Source of the DNA: Acetobacterium tundrae
GTDB lineage: Bacteria; Bacillota; Clostridia; Eubacteriales; Eubacteriaceae
Length of the DNA stretch: 64,000 nucleotides
Reading direction: 5' to 3'
NCBI RefSeq assembly: GCF_008086615.1
Contig: NZ_RXYB01000002.1
Location: 1-64,000 of the forward strand
A program made the translations under genes and the position numbers. Below the pieces are notes generated by a model, which ran no database searches, was not told where the DNA came from, and was given only the letters and a program-made list of their open reading frames with translations. Below are positions 56,097 to 64,000 of this stretch, in pieces; the stretch's first letter is position 1, and each line of letters opens with the position of its first letter.

Positions 56097-56723
56097 ATGT
56101 CTATTCCGGAAGAAAAAATATATCCACGGACTGGTGATGCGCAAACCATTTATCTAAATGCGGCTATCACCAATCCCAATATTAAGATTGGCGATTTTAC
56201 AATGTATAATGACTTTGTCAATGATCCGATTGATTTTGAAAAAAATAATGTTTTATATCATTATCCAATCAATCATGATAAATTGATTATTGGTAAGTTC
56301 TGTTCCATTGCTTGCGGCGCTAAGTTTATTTTTACCAGTGCCAACCATAACCTGAAATCTCTCTCAACTTATCCGTTTCCGCTTTTTTGGGAAGAATATG
56401 GGCTTGAACAGCAGGATGTAACACAGGCTTGGGATAACAAGGGTGATATCATTATTGGAAATGATGTCTGGATTGGGTATGAAGCGGTTATTATGTCCGG
56501 CATTCATATTGGCAATGGTGCAATTGTAGGAACAAGAGCAGTTGTAACAAAAGATGTTGAGCCCTATACAATAGTCGGTGGTGTGCCGGCAAAGCCGATT
56601 AAAAAGCGATTCAATGATAAAACAATTGAAAAATTACAATCAATTTGTTGGTGGAACTGGGATAAAGAAAAAGTGCATGAAAAAATAAATGATATTATGG
56701 GCGGGAATATAGATAAATTGTAA
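56097..56723 (+). CDS. Vat/CatB-type O-acetyltransferase (hexapeptide repeat)
   Basis: A 208-residue left-handed beta-helix acetyltransferase. The catalytic histidine is in FTSANHNLKS near residue 82, and hexapeptide turns continue to VVTKDVEPYTIVGGVPAKPIKKRF. Relatives inactivate streptogramin A or chloramphenicol. GGAGGATTTGTA precedes the ATG. Adjacent genes include an MFS exporter, which fits drug resistance, but the substrate is unproven. Confidence 0.85.
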   Translation: MSIPEEKIYPRTGDAQTIYLNAAITNPNIKIGDFTMYNDFVNDPIDFEKNNVLYHYPINHDKLIIGKFCSIACGAKFIFTSANHNLKSLSTYPFPLFWEEYGLEQQDVTQAWDNKGDIIIGNDVWIGYEAVIMSGIHIGNGAIVGTRAVVTKDVEPYTIVGGVPAKPIKKRFNDKTIEKLQSICWWNWDKEKVHEKINDIMGGNIDKL

Positions 56724-56759
56724 GGATTTATTTTATTAAACGCAAAACAAGAAAACCCA

Positions 56760-56798
56760 GGGGCACTGAGATAGAAAAATCTTGGTGCCTCGTTTTTG
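56760..56798 (+). terminator. Terminator of the Vat-like gene
   Basis: GGGGCACTGAGAT pairs with ATCTTGGTGCCTC with three wobble pairs, followed by GTTTTTG. The left flank resembles bases 46581-46607 beside the RAYT left end (four mismatches in 27). Confidence 0.8.
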
Positions 56799-56809
56799 TT
56801 GTTTGCGAT

Positions 56810-57030
56810 ATGTCTTAGTAGAAATAATTGGAATAACGATGTATAATAAAATAAATCTTTATATTTGGAGGATGCTTCTAAGGCTGAAAAAATTATGAAA
56901 AAGCGTTGGAAGATATGAAAGTGAAGTTGCATGGTGAAAAATGAACGGCTTTCTTTGCTCTGCATATTTGAAGAACATAAGGCAAAGGAAACTGCAAAGA
57001 AAAAGAAATAACGCATCAGCTTGGAAGGAG
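56810..57030 (+). other. Degraded coding remnant before the GNAT gene
   Basis: Short frames read EKALEDMKVKLHGEK then, one base out, RLSLLCIFEEHKAKETAKKK and a stop. These look like the C-terminal helices of a lost protein. I cannot assign a family. Nothing else is recognisable apart from the ribosome site before 57041. Confidence 0.3.
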
Positions 57031-57040
57031 GTCTGCAATT

Positions 57041-57580
57041 ATGATATTGAAAACAGAACGTTTAATACTGCGCCCTTGGCAAGAGTCGGATGCAGAAGAT
57101 TTATATAGATATGCAAGTAATCCGCAAGTTGGACCGATAGCAGGCTGGCCAGTGCATACCAGTGTAGAGAACAGCCTTGAAACAATAAAAGGGGTATTAT
57201 CAAAACCGGAAACCTATGCAGTTGTACTTAAAAGCGAAGGTTATGCTGTCGGAAGCATCGGTTTAATGATTGGCGATGCCAGTAATATTGGTCTGCCTGA
57301 GACGGAAGGTGAAATCGGATACTGGATCGGTGTGCCTTTCTGGGGACAAGGCCTGATACCAGAAGCATTGAATGAACTAATTCGTTACAGTTTCGAGGAT
57401 TTACACCTTAAGAAATTATGGTGTGGTTATTTTGATGGCAATACAAAGTCAAAGCGAGCACAAGAAAAATCTGGATTTGTATACCATCATACGAATGAGA
57501 ATATTGCTTGGCCTTTAATGGGCGATATTAGAACAGAGCATATTACTTGCTTATTAAAAAACAAGAGGTTAGTATTTTGA
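57041..57580 (+). CDS. GNAT acetyltransferase (RimJ/RimL type)
   Basis: A 179-residue acetyltransferase with TERLILRPWQESDAEDLY at the start, GYWIGVPFWGQGLIPEAL for acetyl-CoA, and the Asn-rich end SKRAQEKSGFVY. It overlaps the MFS gene start by four bases, which suggests joint translation. The substrate may be a ribosomal or antibiotic amine. Confidence 0.87.
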   Translation: MILKTERLILRPWQESDAEDLYRYASNPQVGPIAGWPVHTSVENSLETIKGVLSKPETYAVVLKSEGYAVGSIGLMIGDASNIGLPETEGEIGYWIGVPFWGQGLIPEALNELIRYSFEDLHLKKLWCGYFDGNTKSKRAQEKSGFVYHHTNENIAWPLMGDIRTEHITCLLKNKRLVF

Positions 57581-58767
57581 CAGAAAATAAATCAGCTAAA
57601 AGTGTTATCCCAGCAGTAATCATGATTAGCCTTGCGCTGGCATTTCGGCAGATGTCGATGACGATTGTAATGCCGTTTATTTCTACCTATTGCAAGTCGT
57701 TAATCGGATATACATCCGTGCTTGCCGGCCTTGCGGTCGGAATTTTTGGACTTACCCAGGCGATTTTTCAGATTCCTTTTGGAATGCTCAGCGACCGGTA
57801 TGGGAACAAGCGAATGATGCTGATTGGACTAACGCTAGTGGTCGTAGGTCTTGTCCTTGCTTACTTAACAAACAATATTGGCTTGTTGATTTTTGCAAGA
57901 GCTTTACAGGGAAGTGGTGCCGTAATCGGTGTTGGCTATTCGTGGGCCGCCGGTATGGCGGGTGAAAAAGAGAGAATTCGCGCCATGAGCATATTGGGTG
58001 CGTTTATTTCTGCGGCGGCAGCTCTCGCATTTGCCGTAGGGCCATTACTTCGAAAAATCATGTCAGTTAATTTGATGTTCCTGTCCTGTGCAATTTTACT
58101 TTTCCTCAACGAATTATATATTCTGTTTTTTATAAAAGATCATCAAAGCGGAGATATGCAGGAGCAGGGTACTCCTGACAGTAAGCATATTAAAATCCTT
58201 TTAAAAAATAAAAATTTCATAGTAATGAATTTATCTGCTTTCATAAACAATTACATGATGATTTCGGTTTTTTATGCTGTCCCAATTTACTTAACCAAGG
58301 TTACCAGTGAAACGGGAATGTGGAAGGTATTTGTTCCGGCAATTTTCATTGCCATCCTAGCGATGAAACAGGCTGTCCGGTGGACACAAAAGGGGTTTAA
58401 TAAACAGGTCTTGATGATATCTTTTTTAATTTCGGCCTTGAGTCTGTTTTTGTATTTTGAAAAGTCATCCTATTTATTTTTACTGTTTGGAACCACCTTA
58501 TTTATGTGCGGTTATATTTCCATTGCAACCATCGTGGCAACCAATGTAAATAATGTTGTAAAGGATAGTTATCGCGGTACCGCCAATGGTATTTTTAATT
58601 CGTTTCAATACGTTGGAAATTTTGTGGGGGCTGTCGTAACGGGTGCGCTATGGGGATTTTCGGAACAGTTAACGTGGCTGGTTACAATCGGAATTGGAAT
58701 TGCAGGATTTTTGATTATTGCATTAAACAGTTCATCACAGGAAGTTATTCAAGAGGAGAAAAATTAG
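57577..58767 (+). CDS. MFS drug-exporter-like transporter
   Basis: A 396-residue major facilitator with about 12 helices. Motif A-like FGMLSDRYGNKRMM is near residue 65, and the AGMAGEKERIRAMS loop follows. I set the start at TTG 57577, preceded by GAGG and overlapping the GNAT stop (TTGA); the frame is open further upstream. Likely substrate is a drug or peptide, but not determinable. Confidence 0.85.
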   Translation: MTENKSAKSVIPAVIMISLALAFRQMSMTIVMPFISTYCKSLIGYTSVLAGLAVGIFGLTQAIFQIPFGMLSDRYGNKRMMLIGLTLVVVGLVLAYLTNNIGLLIFARALQGSGAVIGVGYSWAAGMAGEKERIRAMSILGAFISAAAALAFAVGPLLRKIMSVNLMFLSCAILLFLNELYILFFIKDHQSGDMQEQGTPDSKHIKILLKNKNFIVMNLSAFINNYMMISVFYAVPIYLTKVTSETGMWKVFVPAIFIAILAMKQAVRWTQKGFNKQVLMISFLISALSLFLYFEKSSYLFLLFGTTLFMCGYISIATIVATNVNNVVKDSYRGTANGIFNSFQYVGNFVGAVVTGALWGFSEQLTWLVTIGIGIAGFLIIALNSSSQEVIQEEKN

Positions 58768-58895
58768 CATTAAAGAGAGAATATTAGATACCGCTGGACG
58801 CTTGATTCAGCGATATGTTTACCGACTATGATTTTTTAATTGAAAACCGGTTAAAGAATCGGGAAGCAATGGATGAGGCACTAAAAAATATTTAA
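58766..58895 (+). pseudogene. TetR-family regulator remnant
   Basis: One frame reads IKERILDTAGRLIQ, the opening of a TetR helix-turn-helix, then stops. A second frame (DYDFLIENRLKNREAMDEAL) may be its end. The middle of the ~190-residue protein is missing. It lies directly behind the MFS gene, where a TetR repressor would be expected. Confidence 0.6.
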
Positions 58896-58931
58896 CGGAA
58901 TATTGAAAGAAAATCAACCATAACAGATATT

Positions 58932-58973
58932 AAAAAAATCCGACTAGAAAGATAATTTCTAATCGGATTTTTT
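58932..58973. terminator. Bidirectional terminator
   Basis: AAAAAATCCGACTAGAAA pairs with TTTCTAATCGGATTTTTT (one mismatch) around GATAA. It serves the resistance cluster and the SDR gene from opposite sides. Confidence 0.9.
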
Positions 58974-59053
58974 ATCAATGTTTAAAATGACATGTGTTTT
59001 ACTGACCTTAAGACAGGGACACAACACTTTTTTGTGTATTTTAAGTGCTTGAT

Positions 59054-59809
59054 TTAGAAAATGGTGTAGCCGCCATCAACGGCCAGACTGGCACCGTGAA
59101 TAAACGAGGCATCTTCACTTGCCAGGAAGAGAATCGCCTTTCCAACTTCCTCCGGCTCGCCAGCTCTGGCAGCCGGGCTCATTTTAATCTTCATGCAAAC
59201 CGGATGTTGAGGTATTGCCAGTACGCGGGCAATCATCTCGGTAGCAATCGGTCCCGGAAGGACGGCATTAATGCGGACACCGTTTCGACCATGGTCTAGA
59301 GACATCTGACGGGTCAGCCCGAGAAGCCCGTGTTTGGCAGTGGTATAGGCAAGGCCGCCTCTGCCGGCCCCGGTAGAGGCCATCGAAGCGACGTTGACAA
59401 TGGCACCGGCTCCTTGTGTTTCCATAATCGGGATGATTTTTTTACAAAGCATGAATGGGGCGGTTAAATTGGTGGACAGCACGGTACTCCACTCATCACT
59501 GGTAATATCATTCATATTTGCAGTGGTTCCACTGACTCCGGCATTGTTCACCAGGATATCAATCCGGCCGTATTTATCCATCGTTGCTTTTACTAAAGCA
59601 TCCAGACTTGTCTCATCGGTGACGTTTGTTTTCTGAAAGAAAGCTTCACCCCCAGCATCCAGAATTTCACGGACAGTGGCATTGCCTCTTTCTTCATTGG
59701 TGCCGACAACGACTACTTTTGCACCTTCCTCGATAAAAATCATGGCGGTCGCTTTTCCGATCCCCTTGGTTGAGCCGGTAATAATAGCAACTTTGTTTTC
59801 AAGTTTCAT
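59054..59809 (-). CDS. Short-chain dehydrogenase/reductase
   Basis: A 251-residue SDR oxidoreductase. The cofactor motif is TGSTKGIG near 12-19, NNAG is near 90, Ser is in NVASMAS, and the catalytic pair is in YTTAK near 157. It lies directly behind the OYE-ADC gene on the same strand and likely shares its transcript. The substrate is unknown. Confidence 0.9.
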   Translation of the reverse strand: MKLENKVAIITGSTKGIGKATAMIFIEEGAKVVVVGTNEERGNATVREILDAGGEAFFQKTNVTDETSLDALVKATMDKYGRIDILVNNAGVSGTTANMNDITSDEWSTVLSTNLTAPFMLCKKIIPIMETQGAGAIVNVASMASTGAGRGGLAYTTAKHGLLGLTRQMSLDHGRNGVRINAVLPGPIATEMIARVLAIPQHPVCMKIKMSPAARAGEPEEVGKAILFLASEDASFIHGASLAVDGGYTIF

Positions 59810-59875
59810 GATAAATCTCCTCCTATATTGCTTTCAATTATTATTTAGAAATTTTGATAACCGATGTTTTTTGTC

Positions 59876-62686
59876 TTATTTGCGTCCGGTTTCCATAAAT
59901 GCGGTTCGGTCGTAGCGGCCAGCCATCAAATAGGGGACAATTTCTTCCGCGTTCATCTTTTTTACCAGATTCAGCTTATGAACAAGCAGACTGTTTACCG
60001 AATAAGCACCGCCGACCATTGTATTTATCGGCAATTCGCCCCATGGGTCGTCAATGCTGGAACGAAGCTTCAGGCTGGCAAAGCCCGGCTCCCAGGATTT
60101 GTAATTGTATTCACAGAGATTCTGAAGCAAGGCGCCATTCATAAAATGGGACACGCCTTCTTGGTCAGGTTCACGGTCAAAATGATAATAGAATCCGCCA
60201 CCATAGGTCTGTTTTCCCGGTGCCGGGAATTGATATAAGGCACCAGTCAGAGGACTGTTGGTTTCACCGAGTTCCAGTTTGGCCTCAATTAGCTGAACAC
60301 CGCGGCGGCTGACACTGGCGGTAATCGTATTTCCAGTTTGGCGGATCACAAATTCGGCGCCCAGTTTTTTGGGAATACTGCCATTGTCACGGCCAAGTTG
60401 AACGGCCATTTCGGCTCCGGGTCCGCCCAGCACCAGGCTGAGAGGATAAAGTCCCAGGTCTTTTCCGTTCATCGCATATACGCCCAGAATGGCTTCATAA
60501 TAATCATCGGCAAAAGATGGATTATGGACATGTGCGATGGACAGGGTTACCACCGGCATGGAGAAAGGTTTAAGTGGTGGCGGCAACAGCCGAGCGATGA
60601 CAGCAGGGTCCGTGAGAAAGCAAAGATACAAGCCCTCCTGATTGTCCATCAGAGAAATCTTTCCAAAGTTTGGCAGTTCTTCTTGAGGGGTTAGAAAACT
60701 GGTGGCTTTTGGCTTCTCGGCAAACAGACTGCGGCCCACTTCAAAGCCGGCTCGGACAGCCGGTTCAATACGGCCAACTTTAAGGGCATCGCCGATAATT
60801 ATCACTTGATCAAATTTTGTTTTCAGATCTTCTAAAAGAGAACGATTTGAGCAATAACCTAGAGATAAAACAACCGCATCAGCCGGGATGGAGACTGCCG
60901 AGTGATCTTCCAGTTTTTCAAGAACAACGCTATCCGGTTTGATTTCTTTTAGCGCATGGGATAGCATATAAGTTACGCCATATTTTGCCAGCCGTCCGGT
61001 AACATCCAGAACAGTGGTACCATTTCCGTCCGGAGCGACCTTATCCAGCATGTCGACAATTGTTACCGAATTTCCGGCAGCACACAGATATTCAGCGGTT
61101 TCAATTCCACTCATCCCGGCGCCGATCAAGACGACCTTTTTATCTTTCAATCCGGCTGCTCCGGAAAGGACTGTGTCAATTCCAATCACATTTTGGCCAT
61201 GGATACCAGGTATCCGTTCGGGCACGATCGGGGTACTGCCGGTGGCAAGAATGACTGCATCTGGGTTCATTTCTGCTAAGATAGAAACGGTTGCTTCGGT
61301 ATTTAGTTTCACCTTTACATTCAGACGAGCAAACTCATTCTGATAATATTGAGCGATCCAGTCCATAACACTTTTATGAGGGGGCATTTTGGCAAGATTG
61401 ACAAGACCGCCGAGGGCATTTTCTTTTTCAAACATGGTAACCTGGATGCCTCGAAGGGCCAGCGTCCGGGCGGCTGACATGCCAGCTGGACCACCACCGA
61501 TGACGGCGACTTTATGACTGCAAGAATCGTGATCTAAGTTGCCAAGCTTTTTCTCTCTGGCTAGGCGTGGATTCACGGAACAGACAGGGGGAAGACCAAC
61601 GGCATTATTTTCGTTTAAACTTTCAAAGCAGCGCAGACAGGAAATACATTTACATAATTCTTTTTCTCGGCCTTCTTTTACTTTAAGACCCCATTCTTCA
61701 TCAGCCAGCCAGGCGCGGCCTAAAGCCACAAAATCCACGATGCCGTCGGCCAGAAAATTTTCACCGATAGCTGGTTCACGAATAGCCGAAACACCGATTA
61801 CCGGAATGGAAACATGATCTTTTACCGCTTTAATCAGATCCCGTCGCCAGCCCTGAGGAAAGGAAATCGGTTCGACGCAGACGGAGCCGGTTTCATAAAT
61901 ACCGCAGCTGACATTGATGACATCGATCCCCATTTTTTCCAAGGCCATGGAAATTTTAACGCCATCTTGGATATGAATGTAATCTTCCGTTACACCAACA
62001 TTACTTAAAAACTCTTCAACGGAAAGACGCACGCTAATGGGAAAATCAGGTCCACATTCTTTCCGGATACCGGCGATAATCTCGGCAATAAAACGCAGCC
62101 GGTTTTCAAAACTGCCGCCGTATTCATCATCTCGTTTATTGGTATATGGGCTTAAAAATTGATTAATCAGATAGCCATGAGCAGCATGCAGTTCAACACC
62201 GTCACAGCCAGCTTTCTGCACGCGAACGGCACCATCGATAAACTGTTGGACCAGTTCCTTAATTTCGGCATTTTCAAGAGCACGGGTCGGCTGGTTGAGA
62301 TATTTGCAGGGAATTGCTGATGGCGCAGCGACTGGTCCGCCGACCAGAGCAGCCAGCGTTTCACGACCGGGATGATGCAGCTGGATGAAGATTTTTGTAC
62401 CATGTTTATGGACGGCTTCCGCCAGTCTCGATAAAGGTTCAATGTGACGATCTTTGGTAACGGAAAGCTGACGCAGCATCCCGGCACCATGCACATCGTT
62501 TACACGAGTAATTTCAGGAATGATCAAGCCGGCCCCACCAATGGCTCGGGCTTCATAGTAAGCAATCATATCTTCAGTAGGCGAACCGTCCAGTTCCGCC
62601 AGTCCGATCCCCATCGGAGCCATGACCAGACGATTTTTCAATTTTAGTTTTCCAATCGTTCCTTCTATAAACAGTTTTTCATACAT
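59876..62686 (-). CDS. Old-yellow-enzyme/FAD oxidoreductase fused to acetoacetate decarboxylase-like domain
   Basis: A 936-residue protein. Residues 1-340 form an OYE barrel (HPGRE near 105-109, VELHAAHGYLINQF near 165). A 4Fe-4S site is in CKCISCLRC with Cys at 345, 347, 350 and 353 and a further Cys at 369. The FAD/NAD domain starts with GGGPAG at 397 and ends near 660. The last ~255 residues match the acetoacetate decarboxylase family (PF06314-like, with LLPPPLKPF and GLYPLSLVLGGPGAE). The first part resembles 2,4-dienoyl-CoA reductases. A fusion with ADC is unusual. AAGGAGG lies before the ATG. Confidence 0.85.
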   Translation of the reverse strand: MYEKLFIEGTIGKLKLKNRLVMAPMGIGLAELDGSPTEDMIAYYEARAIGGAGLIIPEITRVNDVHGAGMLRQLSVTKDRHIEPLSRLAEAVHKHGTKIFIQLHHPGRETLAALVGGPVAAPSAIPCKYLNQPTRALENAEIKELVQQFIDGAVRVQKAGCDGVELHAAHGYLINQFLSPYTNKRDDEYGGSFENRLRFIAEIIAGIRKECGPDFPISVRLSVEEFLSNVGVTEDYIHIQDGVKISMALEKMGIDVINVSCGIYETGSVCVEPISFPQGWRRDLIKAVKDHVSIPVIGVSAIREPAIGENFLADGIVDFVALGRAWLADEEWGLKVKEGREKELCKCISCLRCFESLNENNAVGLPPVCSVNPRLAREKKLGNLDHDSCSHKVAVIGGGPAGMSAARTLALRGIQVTMFEKENALGGLVNLAKMPPHKSVMDWIAQYYQNEFARLNVKVKLNTEATVSILAEMNPDAVILATGSTPIVPERIPGIHGQNVIGIDTVLSGAAGLKDKKVVLIGAGMSGIETAEYLCAAGNSVTIVDMLDKVAPDGNGTTVLDVTGRLAKYGVTYMLSHALKEIKPDSVVLEKLEDHSAVSIPADAVVLSLGYCSNRSLLEDLKTKFDQVIIIGDALKVGRIEPAVRAGFEVGRSLFAEKPKATSFLTPQEELPNFGKISLMDNQEGLYLCFLTDPAVIARLLPPPLKPFSMPVVTLSIAHVHNPSFADDYYEAILGVYAMNGKDLGLYPLSLVLGGPGAEMAVQLGRDNGSIPKKLGAEFVIRQTGNTITASVSRRGVQLIEAKLELGETNSPLTGALYQFPAPGKQTYGGGFYYHFDREPDQEGVSHFMNGALLQNLCEYNYKSWEPGFASLKLRSSIDDPWGELPINTMVGGAYSVNSLLVHKLNLVKKMNAEEIVPYLMAGRYDRTAFMETGRK

Positions 62687-62784
62687 ACTTTTCCTCCTTG
62701 ATTATTAAACGTATTGAGTTTAGGATAAATTCATTATACTGTGTCTGCCCAAATTTTCCTATATTGACGAAAGACGATTTTTCA

Positions 62785-62813
62785 TTGACGATTTGTTCAT
62801 GATACACTATTAT
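62785..62813 (+). promoter_or_regulatory. Promoter of the PucR-like regulator gene
   Basis: TTGACG (62785-62790), a 17-base spacer and TATTAT (62808-62813). The divergent gap of 175 bases to the OYE-ADC gene is a natural operator location. Confidence 0.5.
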
Positions 62814-62861
62814 AATGATAATGTGACAATAATAAATACTTTAATCTAAAAAGGGGTAAGT

Positions 62862-64000
62862 ATGAAATTTAATGACTTAATCACAAAAATATCGGTTAAT
62901 ATACCGATCATAAAAGATTCTTGTGACAATCAGACTGAGATTATCGACATTGCGTTAATTGACGGACGGCAAAATTCATTTCAAGGAAATGTCCTATACT
63001 TTGGTTATAGTAGCCAATTAGATAGTGTTGGAACTCCACCCTGTCACTGTATCCTGGTTAATGACGGCAATTTCCTGACCGACAGGATCCAAAATCTCGC
63101 TTTTGTCGAGACATCGGAATTATTTTCAGCTGTCAATCTGGCCCGTACCTTGATGAAAAGTTCAGGGGGCGGGCTTCTTTACGAAGAACTCATAAAGCGC
63201 GCCAATGAGACAAGGGATCTTCAGGCTGTCGTCAATACTGCTTCCATACTGCTCGGAAATTCTCTGCTTTTCAGCGATGTTAATTTTAAAATTCTGGCCC
63301 ATTCCACTTCGATCCCAGTTACGGATGATTTATGGAAGGACAATATCAGACAGGGGTATTGCAGTTATGATTTTATCCAGGCCGTGCAACAGCTGAAGCC
63401 AATTCAGCAGGCTGGTCATACCACTGATGCCATTGAAGTTTCATGTACCGAATCACCCCATCGAAAGCTGAGCAGTAAGGTCTTCCATAATGACATGCAG
63501 GTTGGTTTTCTGCTGATGATTGAAGGCGAAACCCCGGTAACTCCGGTACATATGGAAATGCTGGAGGTGGTGAGCCATGCCATTAGTTACACCATTACCC
63601 ATTATTTTGCTTATCTGTTTCAAACTGGCACGCGTTATCAACAGCTGCTGTATGAACTGCTGATCGGAGCGCCACCGGAGAATATCGCTAGTTGCTTTCC
63701 CGGTTTAGAGTTTGCATCCAAGCTGATCGCTCTTTCGATTCTCCCGACACGCTATCTTGGTGAGCGGCATTTAAAAGATCATATTGTTTCGGCATTGAAA
63801 GAAGTTTTACCGGGTTCACATGTCACCTATCATGAGGGCAAAGCAGCTGTTCTGGTGCCGCTTTCGAAAAACGACGATTTCCATGGAGAACAATTACAAG
63901 AGCTACAGAATCTGGTGGCCAATGAACATCTTCGCATTGGTGTCAGCAATGCCTTTACGCATGTTGAAAGTTTTGCAAAATATTATCATCAGGCTGTTTC
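62862..64000 (+). CDS. PucR-like transcriptional regulator (N-terminal part)
   Basis: An open frame of 379 codons from ATG 62862 (AAAGGGGTAAG upstream) to the window end, with no stop. It has the N-terminal sensing domain (FNDLITKISVNIP, with an LVNDGNF-type strand) and the middle GGDEF-like degenerate region of PucR/CdaR-type regulators. The C-terminal helix-turn-helix lies outside the window. It is divergent from the OYE-ADC/SDR genes, which it may control. Confidence 0.75.
   Translation, partial: MKFNDLITKISVNIPIIKDSCDNQTEIIDIALIDGRQNSFQGNVLYFGYSSQLDSVGTPPCHCILVNDGNFLTDRIQNLAFVETSELFSAVNLARTLMKSSGGGLLYEELIKRANETRDLQAVVNTASILLGNSLLFSDVNFKILAHSTSIPVTDDLWKDNIRQGYCSYDFIQAVQQLKPIQQAGHTTDAIEVSCTESPHRKLSSKVFHNDMQVGFLLMIEGETPVTPVHMEMLEVVSHAISYTITHYFAYLFQTGTRYQQLLYELLIGAPPENIASCFPGLEFASKLIALSILPTRYLGERHLKDHIVSALKEVLPGSHVTYHEGKAAVLVPLSKNDDFHGEQLQELQNLVANEHLRIGVSNAFTHVESFAKYYHQAV

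Noticed and set aside
1-64000. CRISPR array or rRNA genes
   Set aside because: No regularly spaced repeats of CRISPR type and no rRNA sequence are visible. The recurring palindromes at 46-56 kb are irregularly spaced REP-like units.

Overview
This window is low-GC DNA from an anaerobic member of the Firmicutes (Clostridia). The gene families resemble those of the Eubacteriaceae, possibly Acetobacterium or a relative. That placement is inferred from gene content: a bacterial V/A-type ATPase operon with a V-type c subunit, a separate glutaminyl-tRNA synthetase, MurT/GatD-like proteins, old-yellow-enzyme chemistry, a glmS ribozyme and a lysine riboswitch. No rRNA or taxonomic marker was available to confirm it.

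Region by region: (1) 1-3.2 kb: tRNA-Lys, then a lantibiotic-immunity locus and a copper P-type ATPase/chaperone pair. Every gene there except the first ATPase shows internal deletion or fusion. (2) 3.2-11.9 kb: a complete nine-gene V-type ATPase operon. (3) 11.9-26.7 kb: housekeeping genes. They include glnS, an M29 aminopeptidase, a small zinc-ribbon protein, a GIY-YIG protein, a K+ channel-like protein, a divergent MurT/GatD pair whose GatD lacks its catalytic Cys and His, mnmA, glmM, the glmS ribozyme plus glmS, a DEAD-box helicase with a long leader, a NUDIX protein and an HD hydrolase. (4) 26.8-35.4 kb: two consecutive pst-phoU operons, each behind three TTAACA-like repeats spaced exactly 11 bp (Pho boxes). 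The first has a wrecked pstS and a pstA carrying a PDZ-like insert; the second is intact. (5) 35.4-39.6 kb: the asd-dapA-dapB-lysC lysine operon, transcribed leftward from a lysine riboswitch. (6) 39.7-45.3 kb: DUF1858, HPr, an unassigned structured RNA, cobS, a YgiQ radical SAM protein, an MntR-like regulator and an RlmD-like methyltransferase.

(7) 45.4-55.9 kb is an accessory island. It holds a TIR-like protein, a REP-associated tyrosine transposase (RAYT) with inverted palindromic ends, a second RAYT reduced to its tail, and at least six further REP-like palindromes. It also holds a protein made of four tandem DNA-binding-like repeats, a degenerate HAD-like protein, a Gabija-type GajA/GajB pair, and a DMT transporter missing its first half directly after gajB. 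(8) 56-58.9 kb: a Vat/CatB-type acetyltransferase, a GNAT acetyltransferase, an MFS exporter and a TetR remnant, which looks like a small drug-resistance cluster. (9) 59-64 kb: an SDR dehydrogenase and a 936-residue old-yellow-enzyme/acetoacetate-decarboxylase fusion, divergent from a PucR-like regulator that runs off the window.

Recurrent themes are gene decay by internal deletion (the lantibiotic permease, the response regulator/kinase, copA, copZ, pstS1 and tetR) and a defence/REP island. The most unusual items are the catalytically dead GatD with its MurT partner, the OYE-ADC fusion, the PDZ-bearing PstA, the mosaic pst duplication, the RAYT/REP family around Gabija, and the orphan RNA upstream of cobS.
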